Source of the DNA: Schistocephalus solidus
Taxonomy: Eukaryota > Platyhelminthes > Cestoda > Diphyllobothriidea > Diphyllobothriidae
Direction: 5' to 3'
Length of the DNA: 64,000 nucleotides
NCBI GenBank assembly: GCA_017591395.1
Contig: WEDG01003316.1
Coordinates: 62,001 to 126,000, forward strand
Below, piece by piece: positions 1 through 11,669 of this stretch (positions are counted from its first letter, which is position 1; the number at the start of each line of letters is the position of its first letter). A program made the position numbers and the translations under genes. Under the pieces are notes generated by a model that was not told the DNA's origin, did not search any database, and was given only the letters and a program-made list of their open reading frames with translations.

Positions 1-440
1 GGAGGACACTGAAACTGGCTGGGAAAAATTTCCGCCACTGCCGCTACCTACAAAATCACGCATCACCCTGGTTGAGGATTTGCAAATTTATCACTTAGAG
101 ACCGATAAACTAGTATCCGTAGTCTCGACGTTCACCAATCCCATAAGCCTCGACCATTTTTTAATATTGCAGGGCTTTAGGACGCCAAACTGGTCCCATT
201 GAACACATATGACTTCATACAAATTTTCAATAAAACAGCATTCGAAACCATAATTACCTATCGCTGCATCTTTGGTCACACATTCCTAGTTCACTTATAA
301 ACTCCATTCACAGCATGCGCAACGGGCTGTAACAATCATACCTCGCTTCAACTCCAAACATGTCATCCATCTCGCCATTCGCGGTTCAATATCACATTTC
401 GTAGCATGTACATTCTATGTATGTAGATGTATGAAGTATT
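1..440. other. Window start; possible but unsupported partial exon
   Basis: Frame 2 of the + strand is open for 199 bases from the first base (to a stop at 198-200), with a Pro-rich start (EKFPPLPLPTKSR). It could be the tail of an exon cut by the window edge, but it matches no family I know, and no convincing donor fixes its end. I see no other feature up to 440. Confidence 0.15.
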
Positions 441-469
441 GACCAGGTCGTGTGTGGCACGCGTAGATG
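441..469 (+). repeat. 29-bp direct repeat, left copy
   Basis: Starts 'gaccaggtcgtgtgtggcac' and recurs at 800-828 with a single mismatch. The 330 bases between the copies show no gene; an open frame on the minus strand there (476-784) has no recognisable content. Confidence 0.7.
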
Positions 470-799
470 TGCTGTTCATTTCTGCTGGCTACTATGTCCG
501 ATCCTGGGTGGCAGGCTTAGACAGTTAATCGGTGCATGTGAGATAGCAGAGTGAAACTGGTACTTAGAACTCCATCCTAGGACAAATCTGTGCATTTCGC
601 ACCATAGTAAGTCTGCCACGTTTGAGTCTGTCAAGATGTGACATGTAGAGTTCTTGGCTACAGGAATATCTCGGTCCTCCTGGTCTTGCTGGATGACTGA
701 AAGCCAGGCCCCATGGCTTCTTCTTAGTATAGCCTTTTGCGGCACTCTCATACAGGTGAGATCAGTGGTACCCCAGGAAATCATCGTATCAACTTTTTG

Positions 800-828
800 G
801 ACCAGGTCGTGTGTAGCACGCGTAGATG
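800..828 (+). repeat. 29-bp direct repeat, right copy
   Basis: Pairs with 441-469 (one difference, g to a). The copies are too short and the spacer too small for an LTR retroelement unless it is a remnant. Confidence 0.7.
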
Positions 829-2499
829 CGGGATATTAAGCCTTTTCAGCCACTACGCCCTCAGCTAATTCCAATCGTCTTGACCTTGTTTTGCTAGTGG
901 CGCCTGGTGTGTGAGAGATGAGGGAATGTGTTAGATGCTGCAAAGTCTACGGCAGGTCAGATTTGCCTTTCCCCCCATGGAGAACAGAGTGGATGTTATC
1001 GTTCATAATGTTCAGACTTTCAACGAGTAAGGGTTACTGCCACATCAAATCACTTCAATGTGTTTTCACCATCAGTTTTTTCATTTACATAAAGTTGCCT
1101 CGCTCAAGCGTGCTGGCACTTGGTCAGTAAGATGCGGTAGCGCTTGTTAGTGTGACTAGGAAGAGATGAATCGAAGACTTTAATAAGCCTTAATATGGAC
1201 GTTTTCTGAAAGGTAGCATCAGTCGATGTGATCGTGAGAACAAATTTTGTTTATGCAAATGCATTTCATATGATTCGTGCACTTGTCGTCATCTAGGATA
1301 AACTAACCAATTGTTTGTTTTAAAACACTGGTACTTTCCAGACATATATAAACATGCCATAAATACCCCGAATAAAGCGGTCAGTTTAGCATTCGAGCAG
1401 AATGGAACATACTTTTGCGTGGCTCAGTTGTTGCTGGGACGTCGGCAAAACTTTAGTCATCCGAGAAATAATTAGTATGCACATGGCAAAATGTAGAACC
1501 TTTATGAGCGTGGAGCAGAGCCCAGAAGGAAGACAAAATACAGATCTTGGTTTCTAACTAAAGAAGGAAGGAAATTGTGTCATTTCCAATAGAAGCATTG
1601 CTATTATTTTTAAGAAAGTGCATAAGCAAACAAAATGTTCTAGTGTGTTTCCTGTCCTCGCTTTGGAAAAAATGCTGGCCGTGGACATTCATCAGCGAGC
1701 TATAATAGTAAAATACTTTCTTCAAATTGTAACTTGTTTCAGAAGGTTAGTATTTGATACAGAGCATATTAATCGCAGGTCTTTCTGGTGGATATCAATT
1801 TTAATCAGTGATTAGGTTCCATTTTGGTTAAGCTTATATTCATCCTCCACGTAAAAATCATACCCGTGGTCTTATGGTGTAAGCCAGCGTTTTCTATACT
1901 ATTAGCTGGAAGTTTTTTTTATAATAATAATCCATGAAAACCAACTTTTAAGCAAATCGCTAAATAAAAAATGAAATGGATTTAATGACATTCCAAGAAG
2001 ATCGGAAAGCTTATCGGATTCCAAGGTCACCAAAATGCGCACGTTAATTTTGAGCAAAATAGTGTATTGATATGCAGAAAATGGTATGTATCTGGAAGCA
2101 GTGGCTAATTATATTTTAAGGACTAGGTCACTGACCGGATTACTTGAAAACGTTTATTACTATGAGGTTCTTATCCACACAATCAAGTCCTCGACGCCGT
2201 GGTCAACTGAATTTAAAGGCTATACAATAAAGTGTAACCGCATATAATTAAAGTGATATCATTTTATAGCACATAATCGATCCTCAGACAGTTGGCTACC
2301 TGTCGTACCGCATATAACGTTACTTAGCAATGAAGAGTAATTCTACGGATTAGCTAAAGGATTTTTTATGCGGTTTTGCTGATGCTTTTTTATTTACCAC
2401 GTTGCATGAACACACTTTATAACCCGACAATGACGGAGCTCATTAAATGTTCTCAGAAATTCTGAAAGTCGATTTCTAGAAAGAAACATATTTGAGTAT
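829..2499. other. Non-coding, no recognised feature
   Basis: AT-rich DNA with only short scattered open frames (for example 1618-1815), none with a protein-like composition or splice signals. No repeat shared with the rest of the window was noticed. Confidence 0.6.
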
Positions 2500-2900
2500 G
2501 ACTGAAGTACTGATTATCGCGCGACATTGCCCCATTTCAGGCAAGCCAAAGTACAAAATATGTGGATGCCCTTCTTTTTCGCCGCCTGAAAAAACGTCAT
2601 TCTGTAAAAACGACTACTTAAGTAGCATGCATTCTGTCGATTGACATTCAATGCATAATCAATCCCAATACAGTTTATAGAAATATGCCCATAAATATTT
2701 TTTCTTGTATTCAGTTGGTAGAAAAGTAAACATTCTTAAATATTTATACTCTAATAAAAGACTCCTGCAGGTTGAAAAAATTTCCATTTGGAGAGACAAT
2801 TTGAGCCTCTATATCATGCTGCATTTACCTTAAGGTGTTTCAGTCTATAAGCAGTGTACGTCTTTGAGCCATCAAGAAGAGATCATATATGGTTTTTAAG
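2500..2900 (+). repeat. Family G AT-rich dispersed repeat, copy 1
   Basis: Shares 22 identical bases (2604-2625, ending in the palindrome CTACTTAAGTAG) with 17665-17686. Looser similarity continues downstream to the copy at 57475-57910: a 'tttatagaaa' block, a 'tttcttgta' plus 'ttggtag' block and a 'cttaaa...actctaataaa' block in the same order. No open frame is shared, so it is a non-autonomous or fully decayed element. Boundaries are approximate and no terminal repeats were identified. Confidence 0.5.
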
Positions 2901-3145
2901 TTTTTGTAATGAATTGAGCCTATATTCTATGCTTCATGAATAAAATTAATAAAATGACAGATTCGACGCTAGTTGAATGGACAGTTATTGGTCTTAAAAT
3001 ATTTCATAACCGGAAACATTATTGAGAGGACTTGATTGACTTATAAATGCGTAGTAGAATGCATACTGACAACCAGCAGAGGTAATCGCTGGACTAAGAA
3101 CGTTTTTGTGCCTACCTTCTGTAAAATACAAAGGGATCGAACTCA

Positions 3146-3300
3146 ATGGAAAATACCCCTCGCTTAAGTAGTTATTTTTTACCGACTTCCAAGAAGAATT
3201 GCATTCAAAATTCTACATTCTGGCGTCTCCTAAATATCGTCGGATTATGCCGCACGATATTCAGTCTTGCAACCATACTCGAGCAAAACGTATTAATCAT
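3146..3300 (-). repeat. Family G fragment, reverse orientation
   Basis: 'gcttaagtagttatttttta' followed by 'ccgac' is the reverse complement of the family G core (ggtaaaaa-ACTACTTAAG) with small changes. Only the core is secure; the extent is a guess. Confidence 0.35.
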
Positions 3301-3326
3301 AAACACGTTTAAGAGTCGCATTCGTG

Positions 3327-3600
3327 GATGAATGCTCACCGATCGCTAACGGAACTCACTCGTTCTGTTCTGTCTTCAGGCACACTCTAGAACCCCACCA
3401 GCTGCCCTACAGCGACCAGCAGCAGAATAGGCAGATGAATACTGCCGGCGAAGACAAGGGAGACTGGAATGGCCAGTTCTGGCTTATTAGCCGTCGTCAG
3501 CCAGTCATTCCGAACCCTGCGACCCGTTGATCAGAAGTCCGACGCTCTAATCACTGAGCCACGGGCCAGTTGTCTTGCTTCTTTAGATCGTCATATTGAC
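3327..3600 (-). mobile_element. Family D tRNA-like SINE, reverse copy of a head-to-head pair
   Basis: Read on the minus strand it begins with a tRNA-like head (A-box region 'gtggctcagtgattagagcg', anticodon arm with TCT in an Arg-like loop, B-box-like 'gggttcg'). It continues into a body with 'ctggctgacgacggctaata' and 'agccagaa..ggccattccagtctcccttgtc', and ends near 'gatcggtgagc'. A forward partial copy follows at 3630-3730, so body arms 3442-3511 and 3661-3728 form a fold-back around a spacer of about 150 bases. The tRNA origin is inferred from box positions and arm pairing by eye. Confidence 0.65.
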
Positions 3601-3629
3601 TTGCATTTGTTGATCCTCGATCCTTGTTC

Positions 3630-3730
3630 GTTTGATCCTCGGGTGATGCGCAACCTGGGGTTGGTATGACTGGCTGACGACGGCTAATAAGCCAGAAATG
3701 CCCATTCCAGTCTTCGTAGTCTTTGCCGCC
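3630..3730 (+). mobile_element. Family D SINE, forward copy of the pair (partial)
   Basis: Starts in the 3' part of the tRNA-like head ('gatcctcgggtgatgcgcaa') and runs through 'ctggctgacgacggctaata' and 'agccagaaatgcccattcca' to 'cttcgtagtctttgccg'. The 5' half of its head is missing or lost at the junction with the reverse copy. Confidence 0.6.
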
Positions 3731-3759
3731 AATATTAGGGCTGACCGTTCGGAATTTCA

Positions 3760-6566
3760 GTCAGAATTTAATGAGGTCATTATGAGATGGTGTTTTAACA
3801 CAGCAATTTTCCCACACGAATATTTAGGCCCTAGCATTTTTTTCTTTTCTACAGACAATTATTATATTCAAAGAAAGGGCTATTACTTTCCAGGCTTCTT
3901 ATGCATTCCAATTTAACTGAAGGTACCTCTTCATTAAATTTAAGTCATGCCTAATGCAGAAGGAGCGTATTCCGAGAAATGGGAGAAATTTCTTGTCTTT
4001 ACGCCGCCTATTGTATGCAAGATTTGGACAGCTACCACGCCAACAGGAGCTCCTGTGGACTGAGTTTGTCTGTCTGCTGCCATCCTTCAAACTCGTGACC
4101 TTTCGCCTTTTTTGATAGTTCAAGTGTGTTAGTTTTAGTACAGTGGGCAGAATGTCCATAAGTGTGCATAATAAAGTGATCTCCAGGCCGGGCAGTTGAT
4201 GGGCGAGCTCCATGCGAGTTAGTAAAAATGGTCTATTTTTGTTTTTTTTTGCAATGATTCCCTCACAAAGTTTGTTTAGGCGTCCAGCGGAATCATACAT
4301 TTATCTAAAAATGTTAGATATTAATCCGTCAAATAATTTATAAACATGTCTTTAAGCACGAGGACTGCAAACCTGCGTTGAGTCACGGGTGCTGAGAAGA
4401 AGCGTAAATTAGCATAACCGGCGGTAATCGCAGTTGTGAAATTCTGACGCTAATATAAACTGCATGCTCTTGAACACAGCACTCATATGAATTTACTCGG
4501 GAATCACAATACTCATGCTTCTAATTTTCTTTTCACAGGGAGCCCAGGCTCACCCTGAATGAAGATTGGTCGACATTCTACGTGATTTGAGCCGATGCCT
4601 TTAATAGACTGCCATCACTGTAACCCTTTTTCTGAAATGTACAGTAGCTGTCTAACTCATGAAATCTGTTGGATTTCATGAGTTACGGCCCGTTACGCGA
4701 AAGCAGCGCACGCTGCGTCCACCAAAGTTTTAGATCAATAAACAATCTATTGTTATGAAAAATAAGGCTTATTGTGGTTTTCAAATTAATATTAAATTGT
4801 ATAGAAATACTATTTTTGAGAAAAGGTTCACATATCTAAAAGGTGAAAAATTTACCTAGTTGAGTAAAATGAAGTTTTAAATGTATAGGAAGCCTGTCCA
4901 TGCAAGTAAACGAGTGAATAAAGCAGAAAACGTAGAGTTACTTTTGCGAATAGTCTTTTCAGATTTTTGCACATATATATTCCTCTAGATTAGGTGCAAC
5001 GTAAAGTATGGCCGTCATCAAGCAGCCTAACATGAAAGTGTATATTCCAACACCGTTTCATGAGAATTTGTAGCTTTCTTTTTTTCTACATTGTCTTAGA
5101 TGCGTTTGAACAAGGTAAGCAGATTTTCGCTGGATTGCCCCGATAGGGACGTCACAGGAATATAATGTTTCATAAGCTCACATGTTCACTGGCCGGTCGC
5201 TAACTAATAAATTTAAATAGAATCGTCAGGTGCAATTGTAAACTTAGCACTTTGTTTGTATTAAGATGGTAATTTTATTGCTAAATTTCTCTTTAACTAT
5301 TTCGGTTTTTCTATTACGATGAGTTTCAGATGGTCATTGAAAATTAGGTGAATTCTTTACGATTTTCAGTGTCTTCAGTTGACTGCCCATAAATGTAGAT
5401 TCCGTTTTGATGTGTTAAGTTAAATCATCAAAATAAGATATTTCTTAACAGCATTTACCGAAGTAGTGACATTTTTAAGCATTCATTATAATGTAGACGG
5501 CCGTCTGTGTGATATATGTAGACTCCCTCAAACATGAAAACTCGCTGCCGAAAAAAATGAACGTCCGCAACAAGAACTGGGTAAATATATGCCTATACTT
5601 AGTTAAAAAATCTCAATAAGAAGAAACCTTTTTAAAAACGCTTTAATTAGATGTTTTTCTGTCGAATGTCTGCGTACTTAACATTTTTTCAAGGTGAAGT
5701 CAAGGAAAAATTGGGAACGTTTGACTGGTTTTTCGACTTCCCTGAAAAGTTTGGATACAATTTCTGTTGAAAATTAAAGAACACTTTTTTCTTTCTATTG
5801 GAGTGTTTTTCGATGTATTTGCTTACTTCTCAGTCTACTTCTAACATTTTAAACGCACAAGAGAGGGACCGATTATATAGTAAGATTTTGCGATAAAATG
5901 TTAATCTTCTGCCAATTCCATTTCAAGATTCCTTATTAATTTATAGTCATCTGCAGACCGAACTTGTTTTCACAGGCTTCGCGTATGCCATGACAGCGAA
6001 AAATGGAGGTGTTTCATCGCGTGTCGCATATATGCTCGTTTAAGTTGCTAATTATTGGTGTGGTAAAACAACGTACATTCACAAAAGTTTATTACAGCGT
6101 TGTTTTGATACAAAACGTCATTAAGTTGCAAAACTTAATTTTGTAGACTAAATCTGCCCTCGTCTTTCCGAAAACAATGTGATCTCTCAAACCTGCATTC
6201 ACCTGATTTTCGTGAAAACAAAACAACATTTTCCGTCCTCCGAAGGGATATGTTTCACATTTTTCCGGCTTTGATTAATATTCCTTCATAGTACTGTGCA
6301 CAAAAGTAAACAACGCTTCGATCCGTAGCTTTTAACAGCGTAGAAAAGTTCTTGGACAGCAAGAAACCTCGGATTTTGCCCCATGTCGCCCCGTTTTCCC
6401 ATAAATAGCCCGATCTGAAGTGAACTCTTTATTATTAAACAGCTTTTTGTGCAGCAATTTAATGCAACAAACAGAACTTTCATCTTAAAATGCCTTCCCT
6501 GCTACTACCTCAAATTCTGATACGGAAATTACCTGAGTGAGGCAATCTACTGTATATCTGCCGTGT
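3760..6566. other. AT-rich non-coding stretch with one hairpin
   Basis: A 133-codon minus-strand open frame (3899-4300) has no family signature and no splice context, so I do not call it a gene. A perfect 14-bp stem hairpin lies at 4653-4685. Nothing else recognisable. Confidence 0.55.
4653..4685. repeat. Perfect inverted repeat, 14-bp stem, 5-base loop
   Basis: 'taactcatgaaatc' - tgttg - 'gatttcatgagtta'. It is an isolated hairpin with no T-run or gene end next to it, so it is not a terminator. It could be the trace of a small palindromic insertion. Confidence 0.8.
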
Positions 6567-6827
6567 ACAAGAGTGAATAAAAACGATTGACATGTCAAAT
6601 GGAGGCATAAAGCCTCCTTATTATTTTGATTTCCACCCTGTTCAATAGTTTCTCAAGGCACCGTAAGATGGCCCCTTATCAAATATTGATCTCGACTGAC
6701 AAGAGTGAATAAAAACGATTGACATGTCAAATGGAGGCATAAAGCCTCCTTATTATTTTGATTTCCACCCTGTTCAATAGTTTCTCAAGGCACCGTAAGA
6801 TGGCCCCTTATCAAATATTGATCTCGA
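6567..6827 (+). repeat. Tandem duplication of 129 bp, two identical copies
   Basis: Copies 6567-6695 and 6699-6827 are base-for-base identical, separated by three bases (ctg); period 132. The unit contains 'ggaggcataaagcctcc', a small palindrome. Complete identity in otherwise diverged non-coding DNA means either a very recent duplication or an assembly artefact. Confidence 0.95.
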
Positions 6828-7169
6828 AATCATGGTAAAGAACGCCTGACACTTGTTTTTCCGATGGTCGTGTCGGTGGAATACTGAACGAGGGCGATTC
6901 AGCAGCGCATTTAGAGCATAGTAAATTTGATGTAAACTTGGATCACAATGCACATGGTCAGTTCGAAACACCTCCGGTATTGCGTATTTTACGATGTAAT
7001 TTATCACATTAGGCGAATAAACCTTTTCCGCGCGGAATATGTTATTAATTCAGGTACTTACCGAAACGGTTTGCAAGTTTGCGCGTTATTTAACTGTTTT
7101 TCGGGTCATGTTCTATTCTAATATACACCAAGGACCAAAACTGATTATTTGCATGCATTCTCTAGCAAT

Positions 7170-7262
7170 CTAGCATCGATGTTAGACGGGTTCGAGTTGG
7201 AATCCAAAAAGTCAGGTGAATAAAGCCCTTATCCCCAGCGATCGCGTCAACCTCTTCTCACC
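7170..7262 (+). repeat. Family C dispersed repeat, copy 1
   Basis: Contains 'gacgggttcgagttggaat' and 'caggtgaataaagcccttat', then 'cgatcgcgtcaacctcttct'. This is the family C consensus found at seven places here: gatgggttcgagttggaat - ccgaaacgtcaggcgaataa - agctcttgctcc - cgatcgc - gtcta(ctt)cttctcaa. It looks like a short conserved 3' tail of a retroelement, with the rest of the parent not visible. Confidence 0.6.
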
Positions 7263-8900
7263 GTAACCTTTGTCGGTTTAAAAGCTATCTTCCCGTGCGT
7301 CTAGATAAAGCAAAGCATAAGGTAAAACACGTGTTTTTTTTCTTCAGAAAAAGAGAGCTACCTACTGCTTACATGTTGAGATTTGCAAAGTTAGGTAATC
7401 TTGTATTCTCAAACAGCTTAATAACACCAATATTCGATGATTAACTTTTGAAAAATCATTAAATTTAGGCATATCAAATATTTCATAAGTAGCTCTGATT
7501 TGCTTGACCTCGTATCAGGCAGTTGTACCCTCGCTTGTGTAGGAAGTTGTTTTTGTGCAGTTTCTCTTCGTCAATAACTCATTTAAGAAGTGTACGAATG
7601 CCGCATTTACCAAAAATGAAAAATGTAAATGCAGATGCGGTCGCTCTCTGACATATATAAGTTGGCAAGTAATCTAACAAAAAGAAAACTGCTCTATCTT
7701 AAGGAAAAATATTTTTTCTTGTTTTTATAGTAAAATCAGCTGCATGAACGGGCGAAATTCAATATTTTTTTACTGCTTTGGCCTCTAGAAAAGTGGAAGG
7801 ACGTGTATCTTCATTTATCAAATATTCCTGGAAGGGTAGAATTAGTATAAATAGCTAACTATTGTGAAATTCTTATGAAATCGGGAGCACATACACAAGA
7901 ATCGATCGTTACGTACACACGGTTTCTTTGACGAATAAGTTCGATGTTAAGAGGAGTCTACCAATGTGCTCCATAGGCATCAGCAGAGAAACAAATGTAC
8001 CGAATGTACCTACTTAAAAAAGCTTTTAAAACGGCCATAGTTTGAAAGTTGTGATGACAACCAATTGCAGATACCTTCCTTACGTGAAAATGTTCGGGAA
8101 TACCCACAGTCGAAATGTATTCGTTGAGTTTTTGAAAAAGGCCTTGATACTCAACAAACTTCACCTTTACCAGAATGCATATGATAATGCACAAGTTGAC
8201 AAATTTAACTGACTTCCCTATTTTAAAGATTTTTCCGGATTGTGTATGATTCATATCCACGACAAAAATGGATTTATATGAATGGGAAGTTAGTCAAAAC
8301 CTCAAAGTCTGATAAAATATATGTTCCTATCGGGATGGATTCTAGATTTAGTGTTCGCGTAAACCTACTGAAACGTATTCCTGTTGGGTAGAACTGATGA
8401 TTTCACATGTATCGGTTGTAACGAAATTCAAACTTCTGGATTGGGTCTTCTTAGTTCACATGATTTTTCACTTGACTGCACTAGAGCCTTGTCATTTCTG
8501 TTGTGGTTGTACTTTCCACCTAGGCCACAAATCTTTCATGATAGAAAAGTCAGTTGAAAGCCTTGAAGCCTACCAGAAACTCCTGAGAGAATTGCATAGT
8601 TTTATGATCAGTAATTTGTGTGCGCATGATTGACTTCGCTTATCATTTGGCACGAGTCCACCAGTAAGGAGATTAATATGGAACTGTTTGCCTTACCATA
8701 CTGAGAAGTACAAGCTGCAAGCGACTATATAAGTAGTATCAGTGACTTGCCATAAATTTTCTTTTCATGTATATTCGACTGAGATTTTGAAAGAATTTCT
8801 GTCTACGGTTGATTATGAACGAATATAGAAATGCGCAATGAAGCCGTGGCCTCGTGATTTGCCAGAGGGAATTTTTAAGGCTAATAAAGATATTATGTGG
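7263..8900. other. AT-rich non-coding stretch
   Basis: Several sub-100-codon open frames on both strands (7958-8260 minus, 8397-8633 plus) lack protein-like composition or splice context. No shared repeat was noticed. Confidence 0.55.
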
Positions 8901-8904
8901 CATG

Positions 8905-8998
8905 TTGCTACTACTACTACTACTGCTAATACTACTTCTACTACTACTAACAATACTTCTTCTACTAATAGTACTTCTACTACTACTACTACTAGTAG
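8905..8998 (+). repeat. Imperfect (ACT)n trinucleotide repeat
   Basis: About 94 bases of act/aat/tct triplets. It produces low-complexity open frames on both strands (poly-Thr/Ser, poly-Leu) that should not be taken for genes. Confidence 0.95.
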
Positions 8999-8999
8999 C

Positions 9000-9884
9000 T
9001 TGCGTAGAAAAAAGGGTGCGAAGGAAAACGCCCAAAAAACAGGCAGGACGGCGATTTTATTAAACGAACACTTGACCTATCATGATGAGCCCGTGGCGCC
9101 TTTTCACAGAATGCATTTTCCGTTTTCTTCCCTCACATTATTGTGGATGAGCTACTGGTATTTGACCTTTACCTACACAACATTATGCTAGAAATTTTGA
9201 AATGTAAGAAGCTGATTATGCAAGTTTCTGTGTGTTAGAATGTATGGAGATGATCGGTCGTCACTCTGCAAGTACACTTAAGTCTACTTTTTCGTTTTTG
9301 ACAAGCCTACGAGGGCGAACCAGGTTATTGTATGCGAAAGGAACTCCCCATTTGGATAAACTGCGCAAACAAACACTCTCTTGAACAGTTAAATGTGGTC
9401 AGTTTGGATGGCCCTTGCAAATTCAAACAAGGGCACGTATATAAGATCGATCAGTGACATTCAAAAGCATTAAGTTGTCCATTGAACCACGAGTGGAGCC
9501 TAAAAGTACAATACCATTACCCGTTAAGGAATAGACACAGCGTTTTGCTGGATAGCCTCCATTACTCGCTCCAATACTTATGCCACGTCGTCCAGCCGCC
9601 AGGTCTACCGCATCGATGCAACATTTAATCCTGCAAACAGCCTCCATTTCATAGAAAACGTTTTTTTTGCTTAACACCAGAAACTGGCAGATGACCGGAA
9701 ACAATCCACCGTCGCTAAGAGACTTTGATTTTTGTAGTCCAACCTAGAACTACGTGGCCCTTATCATGTTTTATATGTTTATTACTGTATTTCATGTTAC
9801 AGGACAATCATTCAGGCAATTGTCCTTTGTATTTTTAATTATTCCCCAGTGGGATGCCTCTGCCTATGTGCCTATGTGCCCTTT
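9000..9884. other. Non-coding, no recognised feature
   Basis: Short open frames on both strands (for example 9423-9704 minus) with no recognisable motif. A small tandem 'gcctatgt' occurs near 9862. Confidence 0.5.
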
Positions 9885-10475
9885 GGTATATCAGTTCGAC
9901 TGTTGGGCTCGACGAAGTCCACCGTGGGCTCCACAGCATGGCAGTGCAGGGGCGGTGACTAGCACTGGACTATTGGGAGAGCAGACATACGATGTACCTA
10001 CCTCACTCTCTCTTCCACTCCCCCACCAGGGCCCGGTGTCAAGAAAGAGTCAAGAAGACCGGAGATGGGAGAGGGCGCAGGCCCACGCACCGTGGAACTA
10101 CGTAAACAAGAACGCAACAAATAAAGGGAGGGACGGCTCGGATCCCAGCTGCGTGGGTGTGCCGTAAAGGCCACATGGAGAAGGAGCCCTTGAAGTTCGA
10201 TTCTCAGTCCAGGGACCGAGTTATCCCGTCAGTTGGCAACCTTCCAAGCCACAACTTTTAGTGCACCGTGATAGCTTCAAGCGCGTCAGCTTGGTCATAG
10301 TGAGGAAAATGCGCTGAACTCTCGACCACACTCTCTCCCCCACCCCCAGAATCAGGCCATCCCCCGAGCCGGTCATTGGTCTGATGTGAGAGTAGGCGCA
10401 GTGGTTGACAGGGCTGATGAACCCGTCTTCGCGCACCACAGCATGACCTGGCTCCCTTGAGGCGCACCAGGATTA
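9885..10475 (+). mobile_element. Family A GC-rich dispersed element, copy 1
   Basis: Matches 50385-50960 in order through several blocks: 'tccaccgtgggctccacagc', 'cactctctcttccactcccc', 'gcccggtgtcaagaaagagt', 'cggctcggatccca', 'ccgagttatcccgtcagttg', 'agtgaggaaaatgcgctga' and 'gcgcaccacagcatgacctg'. The open frame 9754-10167 is a by-product and is not conserved between copies. Members have no terminal repeats that I can see; the type (decayed LINE tail or SINE) is unknown. Confidence 0.7.
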
Positions 10476-10499
10476 CTAAACCTAGGGGGTAAGAGGGAG

Positions 10500-11284
10500 C
10501 AATCGCCACCAACTATATAAATACCTATCAAAGGGCTTTCAGTATAGCAGCAATCCTTATATCAGTAATCGGCAGAGTTGTTCTAGTTCTCCACTAGTTA
10601 ATAACAGTTAACACACATTATAGCATTTTGCTTTTCAGAAGGATAATAGTTGACCTGGTTAAACTTCCGGTAAATTCACAGAAAGGGGCCTCTGTATTGC
10701 AAAGATTTTCTTGAGTATTCCTTCCCAACAGTTTATGAGATATGTGTACGTATGCCTTCGGGATTAAGTTGTTCTTCGGGCGGTATTTATAGAGAATGCG
10801 ATGGCTAATATTAATCGACTAATTAAAACTATAACGGGGCAGTTAGTAGGAATTACAGACTACACATTACACATTCTTACTTTATTGATATTGTTTGGAA
10901 AAAAATAATAAACAATAGTCTTCCAAAGCTTCAAACATCACGACAGGAGATATTACGGGCTAGAGAAATTTTTGGGAGGGGCTGAGATCTGTGCCATAAC
11001 CCCAGATGGCAAGTAGACCAAACGTTTTGTTATTTGCACCATAGTTCCGCAACCTGTAGGCTGTGAAGGTCATTTGGTAATTACGTTTAATGGTATGCAC
11101 TTGGGATACGGACGCTCCATTTGGTCTCCACTCTGGTCTTGAGTGCATGGAAGTGATCGCGCGGCGATGGACAGTCAATAAGGATCAAGAATTACTGCCA
11201 AGTATGGATTACCCCTTTACGGTTCACTTACCAGTAATTGGTGTTTTGTTGCACAGTTTATTAATTAGTTTGACCAACTTGTGA
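10500..11284. other. Non-coding, one weak minus-strand open frame
   Basis: Minus-strand 10960-11178 reads smoothly (YQMTFTAYRLRNYG, LLAIWGYGTDL) but has no flanking acceptor I trust and no recognised family. The rest is AT-rich. Confidence 0.4.
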
Positions 11285-11430
11285 AAACATGGTGGCCTCG
11301 GTGAAATTCAAACCTAAGACAGCAAGAGAAAGGCTTCAGTACAACCAACGCTCTCATCCTCTTAACTACGAGGCTCCCACCGGAAGCCGTGAGTTTTATC
11401 ACACTTTGATCAAGTGACCCGTCCAGCGCG
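11285..11430 (-). mobile_element. Family B tRNA-like element, reverse copy at a head junction
   Basis: On the minus strand, 11377-11294 gives a degraded tRNA-like module, preceded by part of the family B body ('agtgacccgtcc' complement). At about 11430 the sequence switches into a forward body, so two oppositely oriented copies are fused. Confidence 0.55.
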
Positions 11431-11650
11431 CTTGGGCAGTCAGCTTACTATATCCAAATTTGTGGATTACATACTTTGCAGTAGGCTGGGCGGGTTAATT
11501 GACCTAAATTTGATTGAACTCACAGCTACCAGTGGGCCTCATGGCTCAGTTGGCTAGAGCGTTGTCTGCACTAAAGCCTTCCCCTTGCTGGAGTGGATTG
11601 AATCCCACCGAGTCCGCCGAGTTTTTCACAAGTGGGTCAAATGAATTATT
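11431..11650 (+). mobile_element. Family B tRNA-like element, forward copy (first of a tandem pair)
   Basis: Body 'cttgggcagtcagcttacta' to 'ctcacagctaccagtggg', then a tRNA-like module at 11534-11616: GGCCTC acceptor-like start, A-box 'tggctcagttggctagagcg', anticodon arm with ACT in a seven-base loop, long variable arm, B-box-like 'ggattgaatcc'. A tail 'ttcacaagtgggtcaaatga' leads into the next unit. The long variable arm suggests a class-II (Ser/Leu-type) tRNA ancestor. Confidence 0.65.
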
Positions 11651-11669
11651 CAAAGCTGACGAAAATCGT

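Noticed and set aside
441..828. A small LTR retroelement bounded by the 29-bp repeats
   Set aside because: Repeats are too short, and there is no primer-binding site, polypurine tract or coding remnant between them.
3899..4300. 133-codon minus-strand open frame as a gene
   Set aside because: No recognisable domain, no splice context and unremarkable composition.
8739..9191. Open frames rich in Thr/Ser, Leu or Ser on both strands
   Set aside because: All are translations of the imperfect ACT trinucleotide repeat at 8905-8998.
9754..10167. 137-codon open frame as a gene
   Set aside because: It lies mostly within a family A element and is not kept open in the other copies.
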